From an uncultured Planctomycetaceae bacterium (GTDB taxonomy: Bacteria; Planctomycetota; Planctomycetia; Pirellulales; Pirellulaceae), in contig CALBTA010000502.1 of the NCBI GenBank assembly GCA_937967755.1, positions 1 through 5,996 on the forward strand: DNA of 5,996 nucleotides, written 5' to 3'. Position 1 is the stretch's first letter. Every line of letters begins with the position of its first letter. This document shows positions 5,870 through 5,996 of this stretch, piece by piece. Position numbers and translations under genes: made by a program. The notes under the pieces were generated by a model. It saw only the letters and a list, made by a program, of their open reading frames with translations. It had not been told where the DNA came from and did no database searches.

Positions 5870-5996
5870 GATCTCACTTTCACTTTAGCGGTCAGCGCAG
5901 GGTGTTACATCCGCAACCTGTTGTAGCACTCCGCGGCGCGAAGTGAAAGCAGCAAGCGCCCGCCCACGCCGGCTTCAACACGCCCAACAGCTACGA
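5870..5996. other. Upstream region of the phosphatase gene
   Basis: These 127 bases should hold the phosphatase promoter. Next to the start codon the minus strand reads AAAGTGAAAGTGAGATC, an AAAGTG direct repeat that includes a weak GAG ribosome site. I saw no convincing -35/-10 pair and no PhoB-type repeat. No gene is evident up to the right edge. Confidence 0.35.

Noticed and set aside
1..5996. A novel multi-gene system, mobile element, CRISPR array or RNA gene
   Set aside because: The five complete genes belong to recognisable, unrelated families in mixed orientation; no transposase, integrase, regular spaced repeats, tRNA or rRNA pattern was found.

Overview
The window looks like a piece of a planctomycete chromosome, most likely a Pirellulales-type organism (Rhodopirellula/Blastopirellula relatives). 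This rests on gene content and style: a DUF1559 prepilin-like protein, a BBP7-like outer-membrane barrel with a Cys/Gly-rich N-terminal segment, a PhoD-like secreted phosphatase, a ComB-family phosphatase, moderately high GC, and small intergenic hairpin repeats. No 16S rRNA or other marker is present, so the assignment is an inference.

Layout from left to right. Positions 1-404 hold no convincing complete gene. They contain a near-consensus sigma70-type promoter pointing left (151-179, minus strand), two tandem perfect hairpins (92-133), a third hairpin that can serve as a terminator for ubiE (332-355), and possibly the first codons of a gene leaving the window on the minus strand (1-58). 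Then come ubiE/menG (405-1187, minus; last methylation step of menaquinone synthesis), a 332-base divergent spacer, a secreted BBP7-like barrel protein with 15 clustered cysteines (1520-2875, plus), a hairpin terminator (2915-2943), comB (2990-3730, plus; 2-phosphosulfolactate phosphatase family), a DUF1559 prepilin-like protein (3845-4705, plus), a 96-base convergent spacer carrying a second copy of the 88-113 hairpin repeat (4757-4782), and a secreted PhoD-like metallophosphatase (4802-5869, minus).

The five complete genes do not form an evident operon or pathway. Quinone methylation, a surface barrel, a sulfonate-type phosphatase, a pseudopilin and a phosphatase sit in mixed orientations, separated by spacers of 96-332 bases that often carry hairpins. 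No defence system, mobile element, CRISPR array, tRNA or rRNA was seen. The points most worth a second look are the cysteine cluster with an internal tandem unit in the barrel protein, the inverted pair of nearly identical hairpin repeats, and the strong orphan promoter at the left edge.
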